Source: Streptomyces tendae (GTDB lineage: Bacteria > Actinomycetota > Actinomycetes > Streptomycetales > Streptomycetaceae). Taken from it: DNA of 64,000 nucleotides. Positions within the stretch are counted from its first letter, which is position 1; each line of letters begins with the position of its first letter. Shown here in pieces: positions 8,110-16,201 of the stretch. The stretch spans positions 108,386 to 172,385 of the forward strand of contig NZ_BMUY01000018.1 in the NCBI RefSeq assembly GCF_014650435.1. Reading direction: 5' to 3'. The notes below the pieces were generated by a model. The model saw nothing but the letters and a program-made list of their open reading frames with translations. It had not been told where the DNA came from and made no database searches. The translations under genes were made by a program, and so were the position numbers.

Positions 8110-9711
8110 CTACCGCGCGTGCTCGTCCGGGGCGTCCCAGGGCCAGTCGGCGTCCCGGCCGGCCTCGAGCAGCGGAACCATCCGGAACGCGGCGTCGGAG
8201 AGCCCGCCGAAGGTGTGCCGGTTCGCCCGGCCCGACGGACCGTGGCCCGCCCGGTACCCGGCGAGGTTCCAGGTGTAGACGGGCACGTGCGCCGGGACCT
8301 GCTCGGTCGGGTCGCCGTGCCTGCTGTACGCGTACTGCTCGTCGGTGACGATCAGCACCCGGTCGTGCTTCCTGTAGTGGCGCCGCACCGCCTCGGTGGT
8401 GTCGGTGCCGCCGAGGTCGCCGAAGCGCTCCAGGACCTTCAGCACCGACTCGCCCTCGCGGTACGTCACGCGGTTGCTCGACGAACCGAACTCGACCAGG
8501 TCCGCGTCGGCCGCCCGCAGCGCCAGCGCCGTGCCGAAGACCGCGGCCGCGTCGGCCCGGGTCAGCTCGGAGCGGTCCGACATCCGCGAGTAGAACATCG
8601 AGCCCGACCGGTCCACGAGGACCAGCGTCCGGCCGCCCAGCGCGGGCACGTTGGCCAGCGAGTGGCCGAGCGCCTGCTCCAGCGGGTACGACCAGCGCAG
8701 CGACGGCGCGTGCCGGTACGCGGCGAGGTAGCGGAAGGGGAACTGCCGCGAGCGCGCCACCTCGGCCGGGTCGCTGATCCGCGCCGCGACCCGGGCGGCG
8801 ACCTCGTCCGAGACACCGGCCTCGTCGAAGTTCCGCAGGTTGCGGACGAGCGCCATCGCTCCCATGGACGGGATCACCGCTTCCCAGGCGGCCTTGTCCA
8901 TCGGCCCCTGGAGCCAGCCGGCCAGCATCTCCCACGTGATGCCCGCCGCCGCGAGCCGCTCGGCACCGTCGGGCGCCGTGACCACCGCTCGCCGCTCGGG
9001 GACGGGCAGCGCCATCAGCTCGCGGTGCGCGGTCAGAACCAGGTTCGAGGCAGGCGGCACCGCGGTGTCCGGGTTGTGTCGGCGGTCGAGGGCGTACTGG
9101 AACAGCTCGCCCTGCCAGGGCTTGTCGGGGTCGGGCGCCGCGTGCACCAGGTTGAGGATGTCGCCGAAGCGGTACCCCTTGGACGCGGTGTCGTGCTTCA
9201 GCAGCGACTTGCCGTGGTAGAGCCGCCGCACGGCGTCGGCGATCCCCCGCTTGACCGGCTTCGGCACGGCGCGGCCGTACGTCGCGGTCCAGTACGCGAG
9301 CAGCTCACCGGGCTCGTCGGGGCGCCGCAGCACGGAGGCGACGACCTGCCGGTTCGCCGGTCCATCGGTGACGCCGGAGTCGAGGCGGGCCTTGACGTAC
9401 TCGGCGGCGCCGACGATCGAGGCGGTGCGCAGGTTGCCCTCGCCGCGCAGCCAGCCGAGCAGGCCGGCCGTCCAGGACGGGTCGGCGACCGCGAGTTCGC
9501 GCACCAGCGTGGCGAAGCGGTCGTCGCGGGCGGCGCCGGACTCGTAGAAGGCCCGCTGGGACACGAAGTTGGCCACCGCCAGCAGGTAGAGCTCGGAGCG
9601 CGCGTCGCGCTCGGTGCCCCGGCCGCCCTCGCAGGTGCGCAGCACGCGGCCCGTAGAGGTCACGCGCGAGGTGGGCTGCGCCTTCGCTTTCCTGGTGTTG
9701 AAACGCGCCAT
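8110..9711 (-). CDS. rsr: Ro60/Rsr-like TROVE-domain RNA-binding protein
   Basis: The 533-residue protein has an N-terminal alpha-helical TROVE ring (about residues 15-350, with the motif LRTCEGGRGTERDARSELYL cut here to its ends) and a C-terminal von Willebrand A domain. The vWA metal site is intact: DRSGS near residue 366, GGTDT and VTDEQ. In Deinococcus and Mycobacterium, Ro orthologues bind Y RNAs and partner with PNPase or other nucleases in RNA decay and stress survival. Here three Y RNA-like elements lie directly upstream on the same strand, 70 bases from the start. No rtcB homologue is adjacent. A perfect TCGAGATCTCGA palindrome lies in the leader. Confidence 0.92.
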   Translation of the reverse strand: MARFNTRKAKAQPTSRVTSTGRVLRTCEGGRGTERDARSELYLLAVANFVSQRAFYESGAARDDRFATLVRELAVADPSWTAGLLGWLRGEGNLRTASIVGAAEYVKARLDSGVTDGPANRQVVASVLRRPDEPGELLAYWTATYGRAVPKPVKRGIADAVRRLYHGKSLLKHDTASKGYRFGDILNLVHAAPDPDKPWQGELFQYALDRRHNPDTAVPPASNLVLTAHRELMALPVPERRAVVTAPDGAERLAAAGITWEMLAGWLQGPMDKAAWEAVIPSMGAMALVRNLRNFDEAGVSDEVAARVAARISDPAEVARSRQFPFRYLAAYRHAPSLRWSYPLEQALGHSLANVPALGGRTLVLVDRSGSMFYSRMSDRSELTRADAAAVFGTALALRAADADLVEFGSSSNRVTYREGESVLKVLERFGDLGGTDTTEAVRRHYRKHDRVLIVTDEQYAYSRHGDPTEQVPAHVPVYTWNLAGYRAGHGPSGRANRHTFGGLSDAAFRMVPLLEAGRDADWPWDAPDEHAR

Positions 9712-9780
9712 GGTGAATTCCCCCGAATTCTCGAAAGCTCGAGATCTCGAACTTTTTCGGAGGGAGACACGGCAGCGGAA

Positions 9781-9922
9781 GGGTGCCCGAGGTCGGAATC
9801 GGCGACGGCACTGTGCGGATGCTCTGCCGAATTGAGCTACACCGACCCGAAGTCGATGACGGGATTCGAACCCGCAACCGTCCGATCAAAGGAAGTATCC
9901 GCTGCCTGCGCACCGGGCACCC
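9781..9922 (-). ncRNA. Y RNA-like element A with permuted tRNA module
   Basis: The two ends are a perfect 9-bp stem, GGGTGCCCG with CGGGCACCC. Read on the minus strand, after the 5' arm comes GTGCGCAGGC...TACTTC, then a canonical T-arm (9859-9875, loop TTCGAAT, 5-bp stem), then CATCGAC-TTCGG-GTCGGTG, which is a 7-bp acceptor stem closed by a UUCG-type loop (9840-9858), then TA and a D-arm GCTC/GAGC (9821-9837). The order T-arm, acceptor, D-arm is a circular permutation of tRNA with the anticodon arm replaced by the Y RNA stem. GCGGAT/ATCCGC and GGCA/TGCC extend the central helix. Expected partner is the TROVE protein encoded 70 bases downstream. Confidence 0.85.
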
Positions 9923-9935
9923 TTCGACTGCTGGG

Positions 9936-10010
9936 CCTCCCGAGATCAAGTGGGCGGCGGCATGGGATTCTTTTGAGAGAAGAAGTAGCCGCAGCCCGCG
10001 CACCGGGAGG
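9936..10010 (-). ncRNA. Short Y RNA-like element B without tRNA module
   Basis: The ends pair perfectly over 7 bases (CCTCCCG with CGGGAGG). Just inside the 5' arm is GTGCGCGGGC...TACTTC, the same motif as in elements A and C. An inner helix GGGC-T-GCGGC with GCCGC-C-GCCC can form, leaving a loop rich in U and C. No T-arm or D-arm is present. The element lies 13 bases from A and about 3 bases from C, so all three probably come from one precursor. Confidence 0.75.
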
Positions 10011-10013
10011 TGC

Positions 10014-10170
10014 ATGAAGTTGTGGGTGTCCAGAGTTCAGGTCGGCGGAACCGACAAGGTGCTCTAACCCCTGAGCTACACCGGCGCGTTGTGCCGGTGA
10101 CGGGACTCGAACCCGTGGCCGCCCCATTATGAGTGGAAGTAGGTCCTGCCTTCGCACCTGGACGTTCATC
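10014..10170 (-). ncRNA. Y RNA-like element C with permuted tRNA module
   Basis: Complementary ends GTCCAG/CTGGAC and ATGAA/TTCAT form a terminal stem interrupted by a 9-base bulge on the 3' side. Inside, on the minus strand, come GTGCGAAGGC...TACTTC, a perfect T-arm (10100-10116, loop TTCGAGT), a perfect 7-bp acceptor stem CACCGGC/GCCGGTG sealed by a 7-base loop (10079-10099), the dinucleotide TA, and a D-arm GCTCAGGGGTTAGAGC (10061-10076). The features are tRNA-quality but in permuted order. Being furthest upstream, it probably lies nearest the array promoter; CTTTTAGAGT just before it is a weak -10 candidate. Confidence 0.87.
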
Positions 10171-10209
10171 ACTCTAAAAGGGCGGCCGCCGTTCGGGCGA
10201 GCGAATTAA

Positions 10210-11682
10210 TTACCGGCGCTTCTGGCGCTTCCACGGCCCCGTGATGGCCAGCATGATGCCCGGCGTCTGGATGTTGGCGTAGAGGGTCCGGCCGTCGGGC
10301 GAGAAGGTGACGCCGGTGAACTCGCTGTACTCGGGGTCGTCCTCGGTGCCGAGGTTCAGTTCGTTGCGGGCGATGGGGTAGGTGCGGCCGCTGTCGGTGG
10401 CGCCGAACAGGTGCTGGACGCCGTCGCCGTCCTCGGCGATGACCAGGCCGCCGTACGGGGAGACGGTGATGTTGTCGGGGCCGTCGAAGGCGCCGTCGGC
10501 GGACGGGTCGGCGTTGACGCCGAGCAGGACCTTCAGGGTGAGGGTGCGGCGCTTGGGGTCGTAGAACCAGACCTGGCCGTCGTGCGGCCGGCCGGGGCTC
10601 TCGTCACGGGCGTAGGAGGAGACGATGTAGGCGCCGCCGTCGGCCCACCACATGCCCTCCAGCTTGCGCGCGCGGGTGACCTCGCCGGCGGCGAACTGCT
10701 TGCGCACGGAGGTGGTCTTCGCGTCGCGGTCGGGGACGTCGACCCAGTCGACGCCGTAGACGGTGCCGGTCTTCGTGGCGCGGGAGAGGTCGTCGACGAA
10801 CTTGCCGCCGGAGTCGAAGCACTTGAACGCCTGGAGGACCCCGGCGTCGTCGGCGAGGGCGCGCAGCCGGCCGCGGCCGTGCCGGAAGTGCTCCGGCGGG
10901 GTCCAGCGGTACAGGAGGCCGTTGGGTCCCGAGGCGTCCTCGGTGAGGTAGGCGTGGCCGCGCTTGGGGTCGATGACGACGGCCTCGTGGGCGTAGCGGC
11001 CGAGCGCCTTGATCGGCTTGGGGTCGCGGTTGGCGCGGCGGTCCTCGGGGTCGACCTCGAAGACGTAGCCGTGGTCCTTGGTCATCCCCTCCTCGCCGGC
11101 CTTGTCCTCGGTCTCCTCGCAGGTCAGCCAGGTGCCCCACGGGGTGCTGCCGCCCGCGCAGTTCGTGGCGGTGCCGGCGATGCCGACCCACTCGGCGACG
11201 TGGCCGCCGCGGCGGACCTCGACGACGGTGCAGCCGCCGGCGGCGGCCGGGTCGTAGACGAGGCCCTCGGTGAGCGGGACGGGGTGCGGCCAGTCGTCGC
11301 GGTGGCCGCCGAGTTCGTGGTTGTTGACGAGGAGGGTGGTGCCGCGCGGGCCGTCGAAGGTGGCGGTGCCGTCGTGGTTGGACGGGGTGTACTCGCCGGA
11401 CTCCAGCTTGGTCCGGCCGGAGTAGGTGATGATCTCGTACCGGAAACCGGCGGGCAGGGCGAGGATGCCGTCCGGGTCGGGGAGCAGCGGCCCGTAGCCG
11501 ACTCCGCCGTGCCCGTGGCCGTGGCCGTCGTGCCCGCGGCCGTGCTCCTCCCCCACGCTGTCGGTGTCCGTGGACGCGAGGGCGTTGGGGGCGGTGGCGA
11601 GGGCGCCGACGCTGCCCGCCAGCACGACCCCGGCGCCGGTGAGCGCGGATCGGCCGGCAAAGTCCCTGCGGGTGAGCGACAT
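10210..11682 (-). CDS. PhoX-type (DUF839) secreted alkaline phosphatase
   Basis: The N-terminus MSLTRRDFAGRSALTG is a twin-arginine (Tat) signal, so the 490-residue protein is exported folded. The body is the DUF839/PhoX beta-propeller with VNNHELGG, CEET, YVFEVDP and VIAEDGDG, residues that in PhoX coordinate calcium and iron. It would release phosphate from organic esters outside the cell. A His/Gly-rich segment near residues 45-62 is unusual and may bind metal. The PHO box 92-113 bases upstream supports control by PhoP under phosphate starvation. Confidence 0.9.
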   Translation of the reverse strand: MSLTRRDFAGRSALTGAGVVLAGSVGALATAPNALASTDTDSVGEEHGRGHDGHGHGHGGVGYGPLLPDPDGILALPAGFRYEIITYSGRTKLESGEYTPSNHDGTATFDGPRGTTLLVNNHELGGHRDDWPHPVPLTEGLVYDPAAAGGCTVVEVRRGGHVAEWVGIAGTATNCAGGSTPWGTWLTCEETEDKAGEEGMTKDHGYVFEVDPEDRRANRDPKPIKALGRYAHEAVVIDPKRGHAYLTEDASGPNGLLYRWTPPEHFRHGRGRLRALADDAGVLQAFKCFDSGGKFVDDLSRATKTGTVYGVDWVDVPDRDAKTTSVRKQFAAGEVTRARKLEGMWWADGGAYIVSSYARDESPGRPHDGQVWFYDPKRRTLTLKVLLGVNADPSADGAFDGPDNITVSPYGGLVIAEDGDGVQHLFGATDSGRTYPIARNELNLGTEDDPEYSEFTGVTFSPDGRTLYANIQTPGIMLAITGPWKRQKRR

Positions 11683-11750
11683 GGTGTCTCCTGTGACGGT
11701 GGGCGAGCCGTGGAGGGTGGCGGACCTCGATCCGGCGTCACGGTTCCGCC

Positions 11751-11795
11751 CGTGCCTGAACGGGGATCCCGCCGGCGCCTGAACGGAAGTTGAAC
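11751..11795 (-). promoter_or_regulatory. PHO box (PhoP binding site) upstream of the phoX-type gene
   Basis: On the minus strand two adjacent 11-base direct repeat units, GTTCAACTTCC (11785-11795) and GTTCAGGCGCC (11774-11784), match the Streptomyces PHO-box unit GTTCACC-type consensus with exact 11-base phasing. A third unit GTTCAGGCACG (11751-11761) follows after 12 bases, one helical turn further. Confidence 0.75.
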
Positions 11796-11856
11796 TGGCG
11801 GAGACCTCTCGCGCCCTCGGTTCCCCCGCCCCGCCCCGTGCGCCGCGGTACGGCGC

Positions 11857-13284
11857 TCAGCCGCCCTGCTGGGAGCGTGCCTTGAACGCCGCCTTGCGGG
11901 CCTCCTTGGCCACCTTCTTGTCGGGGTGCAGCCGCCCCATCGCCTCCAGGACGTCCGGCGTGGCCGGGTGCTCGACCCGCCAGACCGTGTCGAAGAACCC
12001 GCTGTGCTGGCGCGCGAGGCCCTCCACCAGGGCGCGCAGTTCCTCGGAGTTGCCCTCGGCGGCGAGTTGGGCGGCCACGGTGTCGATGGTCAGCCAGAAG
12101 ACCATCTCCTGGGGCGGTGCGGGCACGTCCCGGGCCCCGTGCTCGGTGAGCCAGACCCGGGCGAGGCCGCCCAGTTCGGCGTCGTCGAGGACCTCCCGCA
12201 GCGCGGGCTCGGCCTCCCCGCCGACGAGGGAGAGCGCCTGCTGGCAGCGCAGCCGGCGCAGCGGAGCGCCGGGGTCGGAGCCGCGGGCCGCCGCGAGCAG
12301 TTCGCGGGCGGCGTCGAGCGGGCCGCGCCCGGCCAGCCACAGCTCGGTCTCGGCGTGGGCCGCGGCGGGCGGGAAGGGGGCGGTGCCGTCGAGCAGCGCG
12401 TCGGCGCCCTTGTCGGCGAGGTCGCCCACGGCGGGGGCCTCGAAGCCGGCGTCCAGGAGCCGGGCGCGCAGTCCGTACAGCCCGAGCGGGGTGAGCCGCA
12501 CCATGCCGTAGCGGGTGACGTCGGCCTCGTCGACGGGGGCGGCGGGCTCCTCGTCGGCGTCGGCCATGAGCGCCTCGTCGACCGGCTGGTACTCGACGAG
12601 GCCGACCGGTTCGAGCAGCCGGAACTGGTCGTCCAGGCGCATCATCGCGTCCGACACCTGTTCCAGGACCTCGTTGCTGGGCTCGCCCATGTCGCTGGGC
12701 ACGATCACGGAGGCGGCCAGCGCGGGCAGCGGCACCGGGGCGTCGCCGGGGCCGTCCTCGCCGACGGTGAGGAGGTAGAGGTTGCCGAGCACGCCGTCGA
12801 GGAACTCGGACTCGGCGTCGGGGTCCCAGTCGAGGGAGGACAGGTCGACCTCGCCGCCCTCGGCCATCGCGTCGACCAGGTCGTCGAGGTCGGGCACGCT
12901 CGCGTCGGCGAGTACCGCTTCCAGGGCGGTCAGCCACACGCCGAGCACGTCCTGGGGGGAGCCGCCGGTGAGCAGGGCGAGGTCCTCGCCCGCCGCCACG
13001 GTGCCCGCCTCCTCGTCGGTGATCTCGACGAGACCGGTGTCCACGGCGATCCGCCATGCCTCGCTCGCGTAGGCGGCGGCGTCGTCCCCGCTCAGCCCGA
13101 GCTGCTCGGCCGCGGCCGGCAGCTGCTCCTCGACGAGTCCGCCTCCGGCGTCGACGCGGGTGTCCGGACCGGCCCAGCAGGCCAGCCGCGCGGCCCTGGC
13201 GAGAACCGGCGCGGACAGCGCGTCGCGGGCCAGCTCCGCTTCGGGGCGCAGCCGTGCGGGCGGCAGGGTGGAGCTGTCTGACAT
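11857..13284 (-). CDS. Acidic hypothetical protein (475 aa)
   Basis: The protein is strongly acidic in its first 270 residues and Ala/Leu-rich throughout, with a basic tail (DKKVAKEARKAAFKARS). I see no signal peptide, membrane helix or catalytic motif. The C-terminal half (LRRLRCQQALSLVGG, LREVLDDAELGGLARVWL) resembles helical HEAT-like repeats. GTG/ATG codon use and third-position GC are normal for the chromosome. It is transcribed alone, divergent from the secreted nuclease gene. Function not recognised. Confidence 0.75.
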   Translation of the reverse strand: MSDSSTLPPARLRPEAELARDALSAPVLARAARLACWAGPDTRVDAGGGLVEEQLPAAAEQLGLSGDDAAAYASEAWRIAVDTGLVEITDEEAGTVAAGEDLALLTGGSPQDVLGVWLTALEAVLADASVPDLDDLVDAMAEGGEVDLSSLDWDPDAESEFLDGVLGNLYLLTVGEDGPGDAPVPLPALAASVIVPSDMGEPSNEVLEQVSDAMMRLDDQFRLLEPVGLVEYQPVDEALMADADEEPAAPVDEADVTRYGMVRLTPLGLYGLRARLLDAGFEAPAVGDLADKGADALLDGTAPFPPAAAHAETELWLAGRGPLDAARELLAAARGSDPGAPLRRLRCQQALSLVGGEAEPALREVLDDAELGGLARVWLTEHGARDVPAPPQEMVFWLTIDTVAAQLAAEGNSEELRALVEGLARQHSGFFDTVWRVEHPATPDVLEAMGRLHPDKKVAKEARKAAFKARSQQGG

Positions 13285-13500
13285 CGGATGTTTCTCCTCG
13301 CGCGCCTCTTGACCGCCGTACGGCCGGGTCGGGACCGCGTACGGCTCAACGGCTCAGCCTAGACGGGTTTCGCCCCATGCCGCCCGGTTCATCTCCCCGA
13401 CGGGTGGTGTACATGGCCGAAACCTTGACAACTGGCCGGAGCAAGCAGGAGATTGACGCGCGTAGAGTCCCGCGCCACGTCACATCCCCGGAGGGATCCG

Positions 13501-15342
13501 TTGGCCAGCAAGTCCTCCGCGCGCCTCGCCGCGCTCACTGTCGCCGCCGTCTGCTCGGCGGCGTCCACCGTCGTCCTCACCGTGCCCGCGCACGCCGGTT
13601 CCGCAGCGGCGGACGCCGTGCGGATCCACGACATCCAGGGCAGCACCCGGCTGTCCCCGTACGCCGGCCGGCAGGTCGCGGACGTGGCCGGAATCGTCAC
13701 CGGCGTCCGGGGCTACGGCTCCTCCAAGGGCTTCTGGATCCAGGACCCGCGGCCGGACGCGGACCCGGCCACGAGCGAGGGCGTCTTCGTCTTCACGAAC
13801 AAGGCTCCCGAGGTCGCCGTCGGTGACGCGGTCACCGTCTCCGGCACGGTCTCGGAGTACGTCCCCGGCGGTACGTCCTCGGGGAACCAGTCGCTGACGG
13901 AGATCACCCGCCCGACGGTCACCGTCGTCTCGGGCGGCAACGCCCTCCCGGCCGCGACGACCGTCTCCGCCCGCTCCGTGCCCCGCGCGTACGCCCCCGA
14001 GGGCGACGGGGCGGCCAACGGCTCGGTCAACGGCCTGACCCTGCGGCCGAGGACGTACGCCCTGGACTACTACGAGTCCCTGGAGGGCATGAACGTCCGG
14101 GTCGCCGACGCCCGCGTGGTGGGCGCCTCGGACCCGTACACCGAGCTGTGGGTCACGGTGAAGCCCTGGGAGAACCCGAACCGCCGCGGCGGCACGGTCT
14201 ACGGCTCCTACGACGACCGGAACACCGGCCGGCTGCAGATCCAGTCGCTGGGCAAGCCGGCCGACTTCCCCGTCGCCGACGTGGGCGACACGCTCGCCGG
14301 CACCACCGCGGGACCGCTCGACTACAACCAGTACGGCGGTTACACGCTGGTCGCGAGCGAGATCGGCGCCCTGGAGAGCGGCGGCACCGAGCGCGAGTCG
14401 ACGCGTCGGCAGAGCGCGCGCGAGCTGGCGGTGGCGACGTACAACGTCGAGAACCTCGACCCGTCGGACGACACCTTCACCGCGCACGCGGAAACGATCG
14501 TGCACAACCTGAAGTCGCCCGACATCGTGTCGCTGGAGGAGATCCAGGACGACAACGGCGCCACCGACGACGGCACCGTCACGGCCGACGAGACGGTCGG
14601 GAAGCTGATCGACGCGATCGTCGCGGCCGGCGGACCGCGCTACGAGTGGCGGGGCATCGACCCGGTGGACAAGGCGGACGGCGGCGAGCCCGGCGGCAAC
14701 ATCCGCCAGGCGTTCCTGTTCAACCCGGAGCGGGTTTCCTTCACCGACCGCGCGGGCGGCGACGCCACCACCGCGACCGGGGTGCGCAAGGCGCGCGGCA
14801 AGGCGGCGCTGACCCTCTCCCCCGGCCGGGTCGACCCGGCGAACCCGGCCTGGGAGGACAGCCGCAAGCCGCTGGCGGGCGAGTTCGTCTTCCGCGGCCG
14901 GACGGTGTTCGTCATCGCCAACCACTTCAACTCCAAGGGCGGCGACCAGGGTCTGACAGCGCAGTACCAGCCGCCGTCGCGCAGCTCGGAGACCCAGCGC
15001 CACGCCCAGGCGAAGGTCGTGAACACCTTCGTCAAGGAGATCCTGGCCGCCCAGAAGAACGCGGACGTCGTCGCCCTCGGCGACATCAACGACTTCGAGT
15101 TCTCCGAGACCGCCCGCGTCCTGGAGGACGACGGCGCCCTGTGGTCGGCGGTGAAGTCGCTGCCGAGGAGCGAGCGTTACTCGTACGTCTACCAGGGAAA
15201 CAGCCAGGTCCTGGACCAGATCCTGGTCAGCCCCTCGGTGCGCCGCGCCGGACACCTGTCCTACGACAGCGTGCACGTCAACGCCGAGTTCCACGACCAG
15301 ATCAGCGACCACGACCCGCAGGTGCTGCGGTTCCGTCCGTAA
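13501..15342 (+). CDS. Large secreted endonuclease/exonuclease/phosphatase-family nuclease
   Basis: The 613-residue protein has a Sec signal peptide (residues 1-33, cleavage after VPAHA). An OB-fold segment typical of extracellular nucleases (about 40-285) precedes a DNase I-like domain with all core motifs: YNVENL, LEEIQD, NHFNSKGG, GDINDF and SDHDP. It likely degrades extracellular DNA or RNA. TTG 13501 is chosen because GGAGGGA ends 4 bases before it and the upstream extension would precede the signal peptide with a long charged stretch. A TTG start may keep expression low. Confidence 0.88.
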   Translation: MASKSSARLAALTVAAVCSAASTVVLTVPAHAGSAAADAVRIHDIQGSTRLSPYAGRQVADVAGIVTGVRGYGSSKGFWIQDPRPDADPATSEGVFVFTNKAPEVAVGDAVTVSGTVSEYVPGGTSSGNQSLTEITRPTVTVVSGGNALPAATTVSARSVPRAYAPEGDGAANGSVNGLTLRPRTYALDYYESLEGMNVRVADARVVGASDPYTELWVTVKPWENPNRRGGTVYGSYDDRNTGRLQIQSLGKPADFPVADVGDTLAGTTAGPLDYNQYGGYTLVASEIGALESGGTERESTRRQSARELAVATYNVENLDPSDDTFTAHAETIVHNLKSPDIVSLEEIQDDNGATDDGTVTADETVGKLIDAIVAAGGPRYEWRGIDPVDKADGGEPGGNIRQAFLFNPERVSFTDRAGGDATTATGVRKARGKAALTLSPGRVDPANPAWEDSRKPLAGEFVFRGRTVFVIANHFNSKGGDQGLTAQYQPPSRSSETQRHAQAKVVNTFVKEILAAQKNADVVALGDINDFEFSETARVLEDDGALWSAVKSLPRSERYSYVYQGNSQVLDQILVSPSVRRAGHLSYDSVHVNAEFHDQISDHDPQVLRFRP

Positions 15343-15373
15343 CCGGCCGGCGGTGGGGGCGGGTGCAGCGGCT

Positions 15374-16081
15374 TCAGCGGGGCACGAGGCCCAGCACGTG
15401 GTCGTAGCGGTTGACCGTGCTGCTCTTCAGGCTCGGCCAGGTCTGCACCCGCTGCCACTGAGATGTCGACGAGCCGACACCGTCCCCGGGCGCGGCGAGG
15501 GCGTCGACATGGGCCTGGGCGCTCTCCCACTCGGCATAGTTGAGCACGCGCGTGCCGTCGGTGCTGAGGTGGAAGTGCGCGGAGAGGCCCCCGGGGCGCA
15601 GGTTCGGCTCGCTCTGAAGGGCCTCGAAGACGGCGTCCACCCAGGCGCGCTGACGGTCGGGGTCGGGTCCCTCGAACTCGACCTCGACGATCACGATGCA
15701 GCCGGGGACGACGGCGGCCGCCGGGTCCTCGCGCCGCGCGCTGCGGTAGCGGCGGTACCTGCCGAGTCCCAGCCGTTCGATGCCCGGCACGGCGGTGTCG
15801 ATCTCGTCGACGCGCTCCTGCCGGTGGGTCTTCACGAAGGCTTCGTACGCCTGCTCGCTCGCCCACTGGGAGTGGTGCAGCAGCGTGCTGCCGTCGTGCC
15901 CGGTGTAGACGTGGTAGCCGCGCAGGTCTTCGGCGGGCCAGGGCCGGCTCTCCCAGGTACGGGCGATGGCGTCGACGGTCTGCCGCTGCCGTTCGGGGGT
16001 GCCGACCCGCCAGGTGCTGAAGAAGGGCGCCAGGGCGTCGGGGCGGGCGAGGTCGGGGTGGGCGTCGGTGCGGCGGGTCAT
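15374..16081 (-). CDS. Antibiotic biosynthesis monooxygenase-like protein, two ABM domains
   Basis: The 235-residue protein consists of two dimeric alpha-beta barrel (ABM) halves, residues about 15-110 (YHVYTGHDGSTLLHHSQW) and 115-215 (HFHLSTDGTRVLNYAEW). Such proteins oxygenate quinone-like or aromatic compounds without cofactor. Synteny and the MerR/SoxR-type box upstream suggest this is the orthologue of the SoxR-regulon monooxygenase SCO1909 of S. coelicolor, which responds to redox-active compounds. ATG 16081 has GGAGG nine bases upstream. Confidence 0.85.
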   Translation of the reverse strand: MTRRTDAHPDLARPDALAPFFSTWRVGTPERQRQTVDAIARTWESRPWPAEDLRGYHVYTGHDGSTLLHHSQWASEQAYEAFVKTHRQERVDEIDTAVPGIERLGLGRYRRYRSARREDPAAAVVPGCIVIVEVEFEGPDPDRQRAWVDAVFEALQSEPNLRPGGLSAHFHLSTDGTRVLNYAEWESAQAHVDALAAPGDGVGSSTSQWQRVQTWPSLKSSTVNRYDHVLGLVPR

Positions 16082-16108
16082 GCCGGCCTCCAGTGATCGG
16101 GGTCGTCG

Positions 16109-16140
16109 GTGCACGCACCCGCTCGTCCGGGTGCGTGCAC
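16109..16140. promoter_or_regulatory. 12-bp perfect inverted repeat over the monooxygenase transcription start region
   Basis: GTGCACGCACCC (16109-16120) and GGGTGCGTGCAC (16129-16140) are perfect complements around 8 bases. The element lies where the transcript from the SoxR-type promoter should begin, so it is either a leader hairpin or a second operator. Confidence 0.5.
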
Positions 16141-16148
16141 CACCCTCC

Positions 16149-16172
16149 GACCTCGACCAAGGTTGAGGTCAA
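16149..16172 (-). promoter_or_regulatory. SoxR/MerR-type promoter of the monooxygenase gene
   Basis: A near-perfect dyad (GACCTCGACC at 16149-16158 against GGTTGAGGTC at 16161-16170, one mismatch) lies directly after a minus-strand -35 TTGACC (16167-16172). The predicted -10 GAGGGT (16142-16147) is 19 bases away, the over-long spacer typical of MerR-family activated promoters. Confidence 0.7.
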
Positions 16173-16201
16173 GCCCTTCCGGTACCGGCGGAAACGCATG
16201 G

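Noticed and set aside
9821..9875. A tRNA or tRNA pseudogene call on the T-arm near 9860
   Set aside because: The T-arm precedes the D-arm and the acceptor stem is closed by a tetraloop; there is no anticodon arm or CCA end. It is better explained as a Y RNA module.
10061..10116. A normal tRNA gene near 10100
   Set aside because: Again the order is permuted and both acceptor strands are adjacent; no anticodon stem-loop lies between the D-arm and T-arm in the right order.
10211..11793. Long open frames on the strand opposite many GC-rich genes, for example over the phosphatase gene
   Set aside because: They have the Ala/Gly/Arg/Val-rich composition of antisense shadows and no start signals; the opposite frame has clear domains.
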